DNA of 7,301 bases, taken from contig JAHKLF010000073.1 of the NCBI GenBank assembly GCA_029856615.1, positions 1 to 7,301 of the forward strand, read 5' to 3'. This document shows positions 5,977 to 7,301 of this stretch, one piece after another. The stretch is from Candidatus Njordarchaeota archaeon (lineage in GTDB: Archaea > Asgardarchaeota > Njordarchaeia > Njordarchaeales > Njordarchaeaceae). The notes below the pieces were generated by a model, which made no database searches, was not told the DNA's origin, and saw nothing but the letters and a program-made list of their open reading frames with translations. The position numbers and the translations under genes are program-made. How positions within the stretch are numbered: position 1 is the stretch's first letter; each line of letters starts with the position of its first letter.

Positions 5977-6456
5977 TTAGTTTTTTATACTTTTAATTAA
6001 TTGTTGCCAGTTAAGGACTTCTAGATCTGTAAATTCTTTTACATTTTTCAGAAGTTTAGTCAAGTTTTTGTCTTCTGTTAATAGTTTTCCCGTTAACACT
6101 TTTGCTGTAGCTACTATAACTCTATCAAAATAATCTTTTATACCCGCATCGTACAGAATATCTTCTAGATGACTAATTTTCCCATCTAGTAAAATTGTTG
6201 GTTTGATTTCTCCACTATATAATAAGTGATCTACAGACTCATTATAGATTTCTCTTAAATGTTCTAATTTCTTCTTATCCTGTTTGGCTATTTTTATCAA
6301 AACCCACTTTATTTCTATTAAGGAGACAGGATTATAAAAAAGTCCAATATTGCTTTCCAGTAATAATTCAAGATCCTTTTTTGAAAATGTATCTACCTCT
6401 ATCTCAAAAAGAGGCAGAAGATATGTTGTATCAAGCAGTATCTTGTCAACTTTCAC
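5977..6456 (-). CDS. vapC: VapC-type toxin, PIN-domain ribonuclease (second pair)
   Basis: This 159-residue PIN-domain protein has the full set of acidic active-site positions: D9 in LLDTTYLLPL, E48 in SLIEIKW, D111 in YFDRVIVATA and D129 in LLTEDKNL. It should be a metal-dependent endoribonuclease held inactive by the antitoxin encoded just upstream. The GTG at 6456 is chosen because AAGGAG lies seven bases upstream and the first beta strand (VDKILLD) follows directly. It overlaps the end of the antitoxin gene by 11 bases. A longer frame opening at 6504 would add 16 residues (MKSLNLFPKK...) and overlap the antitoxin by 59 bases, which is unlikely. It is clearly different in sequence from the first PIN toxin in the window. 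Confidence 0.85.
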   Translation of the reverse strand: MKVDKILLDTTYLLPLFEIEVDTFSKKDLELLLESNIGLFYNPVSLIEIKWVLIKIAKQDKKKLEHLREIYNESVDHLLYSGEIKPTILLDGKISHLEDILYDAGIKDYFDRVIVATAKVLTGKLLTEDKNLTKLLKNVKEFTDLEVLNWQQLIKSIKN

Positions 6457-6709
6457 CAAGCATCTCCTTTTGTATTTCTTCGGAAAGAGATTCAAACTCT
6501 TCAACGCTCATCCTGATCATTATCTTTCTTTTCTTAAGAAGGGATTTAAGGGATCTTCTAGGCTTTATTAATAATCCATCCTTAGTAATAATAGCTATTA
6601 CCTCGCTCGAAGGCTTTAACCCCAGGAGGCTTCTTATTTCTTTGGTTGTAAAAATTTCACCTTTTGACCCTACCTTCAATTTAACAACATTATTTATCAG
6701 AAATTTCAC
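6446..6709 (-). CDS. vapB: VapB-type antitoxin, AbrB/MazE-like swapped-hairpin family
   Basis: This is an 87-residue antitoxin. Residues 8-50 (VVKLKVGSKGEIFTTKEIRSLLGL...VIAIITKDGLLIKP) match the AbrB/SpoVT swapped-hairpin DNA-binding domain, including the GxKGxI...KEIR...LGL core. The C-terminal tail (51-87) is charged, including VEEFESLSEEIQKE, and is the likely toxin-binding part. The start is uncertain. The frame stays open upstream to a GTG at 6811, but a TATA box at 6764-6771 and a repeat array lie within that extension, and the extra N-terminus is unlike the family. The GTG at 6709 gives a normal length; its surrounding GAGGTGA could alternatively serve as a ribosome binding site for a non-standard start just downstream. 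The 11-base overlap with the toxin gene indicates coupled expression. Confidence 0.8.
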   Translation of the reverse strand: MKFLINNVVKLKVGSKGEIFTTKEIRSLLGLKPSSEVIAIITKDGLLIKPRRSLKSLLKKRKIMIRMSVEEFESLSEEIQKEMLGES

Positions 6710-6712
6710 CTC

Positions 6713-6746
6713 TTCGGATAATTCCGAAAAAGGGGATACATCCGAA
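6713..6746. promoter_or_regulatory. Candidate VapB operator: TTCGGA/TCCGAA array
   Basis: On the plus strand TTCGGA (6713-6718) and TCCGAA (6723-6728) form a perfect inverted repeat with a four-base spacer. A second TCCGAA follows at 6741-6746. The two TCCGAA copies belong to an exact 10-base direct repeat, TCCGAAAAAG (6723-6732 and 6741-6750), 18 bases apart. GGAT-AC-ATCC (6734-6743) is a further small palindrome. The array lies between the TATA box and the antitoxin start, across the expected transcription start, where bound antitoxin would block transcription. Confidence 0.55.
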
Positions 6747-6763
6747 AAAGCTATAAGAATTAT

Positions 6764-6771
6764 GTATATAT
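6764..6771 (-). promoter_or_regulatory. TATA box of the vapBC2 operon
   Basis: ATATATAC on the minus strand predicts a transcription start near 6742, inside the TTCGGA/TCCGAA array and about 33 bases before the GTG at 6709. Its position supports the shorter antitoxin start. Confidence 0.5.
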
Positions 6772-6774
6772 CCC

Positions 6775-7126
6775 TATCTGAAATAGGATTCAATAGTATG
6801 GCTAAATACACATACTTGCATGGGCCTACTCTTCCACTTAAGGAAAACCAATATGGCTTACCTTTATCAGTATTTTAATCTCTTTAATACTCTGACTCTC
6901 TTCTATATGCATCATCTTACTATAACTTTAATCATATTGTCTGAGATATTTTTACTAAGCTCTCATAAAACGGATTGGCACTTTAAGCATTATTACTAGA
7001 TTTAACACGCATCACTATTCATTGCTATTCCAATAATATCGGACATGAAGCCAAGAGAAATCGAAATTTGTGCGGGTATTCCTATTTAAATGCATATCTT
7101 AAAAAATATAGAATTAATACCCAAGT
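6775..7126. other. Intergenic region with no recognisable gene
   Basis: About 350 bases separate the vapBC2 promoter from the gene entering at the right edge. Only short frames occur, on either strand, and none has a convincing ribosome binding site or family match. A minus-strand GATGATGC near 6910-6920 resembles a C box but has no matching D box. I see no tRNA, inverted terminal repeats or repeat array. Confidence 0.5.
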
Positions 7127-7300
7127 TTAATCTGACGCTACACTTTCTGTTGCAGATAATACTAAGATTTTGTCTACTGTGTATATTACGCCAAAACTAA
7201 GAAGAAATAAGATGATCATTATTGGAAGAGTTAGCAAGAAGCCAATGAGGTAAAGAACGATAAATGTTGTAACATCAATGGGGAATATAGGGATTTGAGG
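7127..7300 (-). CDS. C-terminal end of a membrane protein (partial)
   Basis: An open minus-strand frame runs in from the right edge for 57 residues to a TAA at 7127-7129. It starts PQIPIFPIDV and contains a strongly hydrophobic stretch at about visible residues 10-40 (TTFIVLYLIGFLLTLPIMII and on). This is long enough for one or two membrane helices, followed by a short polar tail ending ATESVASD. The hydrophobic pattern and lack of stops suggest a real gene cut by the window edge rather than chance. It is too little to assign a family. It lies upstream of vapBC2 on the same strand, separated by about 350 bases. Confidence 0.6.
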   Translation of the reverse strand, partial: PQIPIFPIDVTTFIVLYLIGFLLTLPIMIILFLLSFGVIYTVDKILVLSATESVASD

Positions 7301-7301
7301 A

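Noticed and set aside
6381..6878. Plus-strand open frame of 165 codons opposite vapBC2
   Set aside because: It is antisense to an antitoxin and toxin with clear domain signatures; its product shows no domain.

Overview
The window looks like AT-rich chromosomal DNA from a thermophilic, probably hyperthermophilic, archaeon, most likely a crenarchaeon. Several things point there: TATA-type promoter boxes upstream of genes instead of bacterial -35/-10 pairs; GGAGGTGAT-type ribosome binding sites; frequent TTG and GTG starts; two VapBC toxin-antitoxin pairs within 3 kb; a DUF72 protein; and a CDP-alcohol phosphotransferase resembling the enzyme that makes the heat-stress solute di-myo-inositol phosphate. 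I cannot name the species.

Left part (1-3553, all genes on the minus strand, read right to left). A DIPP-synthase-like membrane enzyme (2876-3553) is followed by a DUF72 TIM-barrel protein (2059-2793). Then comes a two-gene ABC transporter operon: a MacB/FtsX-type permease (738-1964) whose stop codon lies inside the ribosome binding site of its ATPase (17-727). The ATPase keeps Walker A, Q-loop, signature and Walker B, but has Ala where the switch (H-loop) His belongs. A roughly 330-base non-coding stretch (3554-3882) separates this block from the next.

Middle part (3892-5335, plus strand). A ribbon-helix-helix VapB overlaps a PIN-domain VapC by four bases. The VapB promoter carries a perfect tandem 8-base repeat between the TATA box and the start. 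Next, behind its own TATA box, is an alpha/beta hydrolase whose GPSMGG nucleophile elbow and HPCYLD motif resemble the ABHD14/CIB family.

Right part (5363-7301, minus strand). An unrecognised, mostly helical 141-residue protein converges on the hydrolase gene. A second, unrelated VapBC pair follows, with an AbrB-fold antitoxin and a PIN toxin. Its promoter carries a conspicuous TTCGGA/TCCGAA array that is a good candidate for an autoregulatory operator. The right edge holds the last 57 residues of a membrane protein reading in from outside.

The genes do not form one obvious pathway. The window is best read as a small-molecule/envelope segment on the left and an accessory segment on the right, where two different toxin-antitoxin modules bracket the hydrolase and the unknown helical gene. 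I found no CRISPR array, rRNA, tRNA or insertion sequence. I do not see a clear-cut new system. The best leads are the missing switch His in the ABC ATPase, the operator array of the second VapBC, the ABHD14-like hydrolase and the unknown helical protein.
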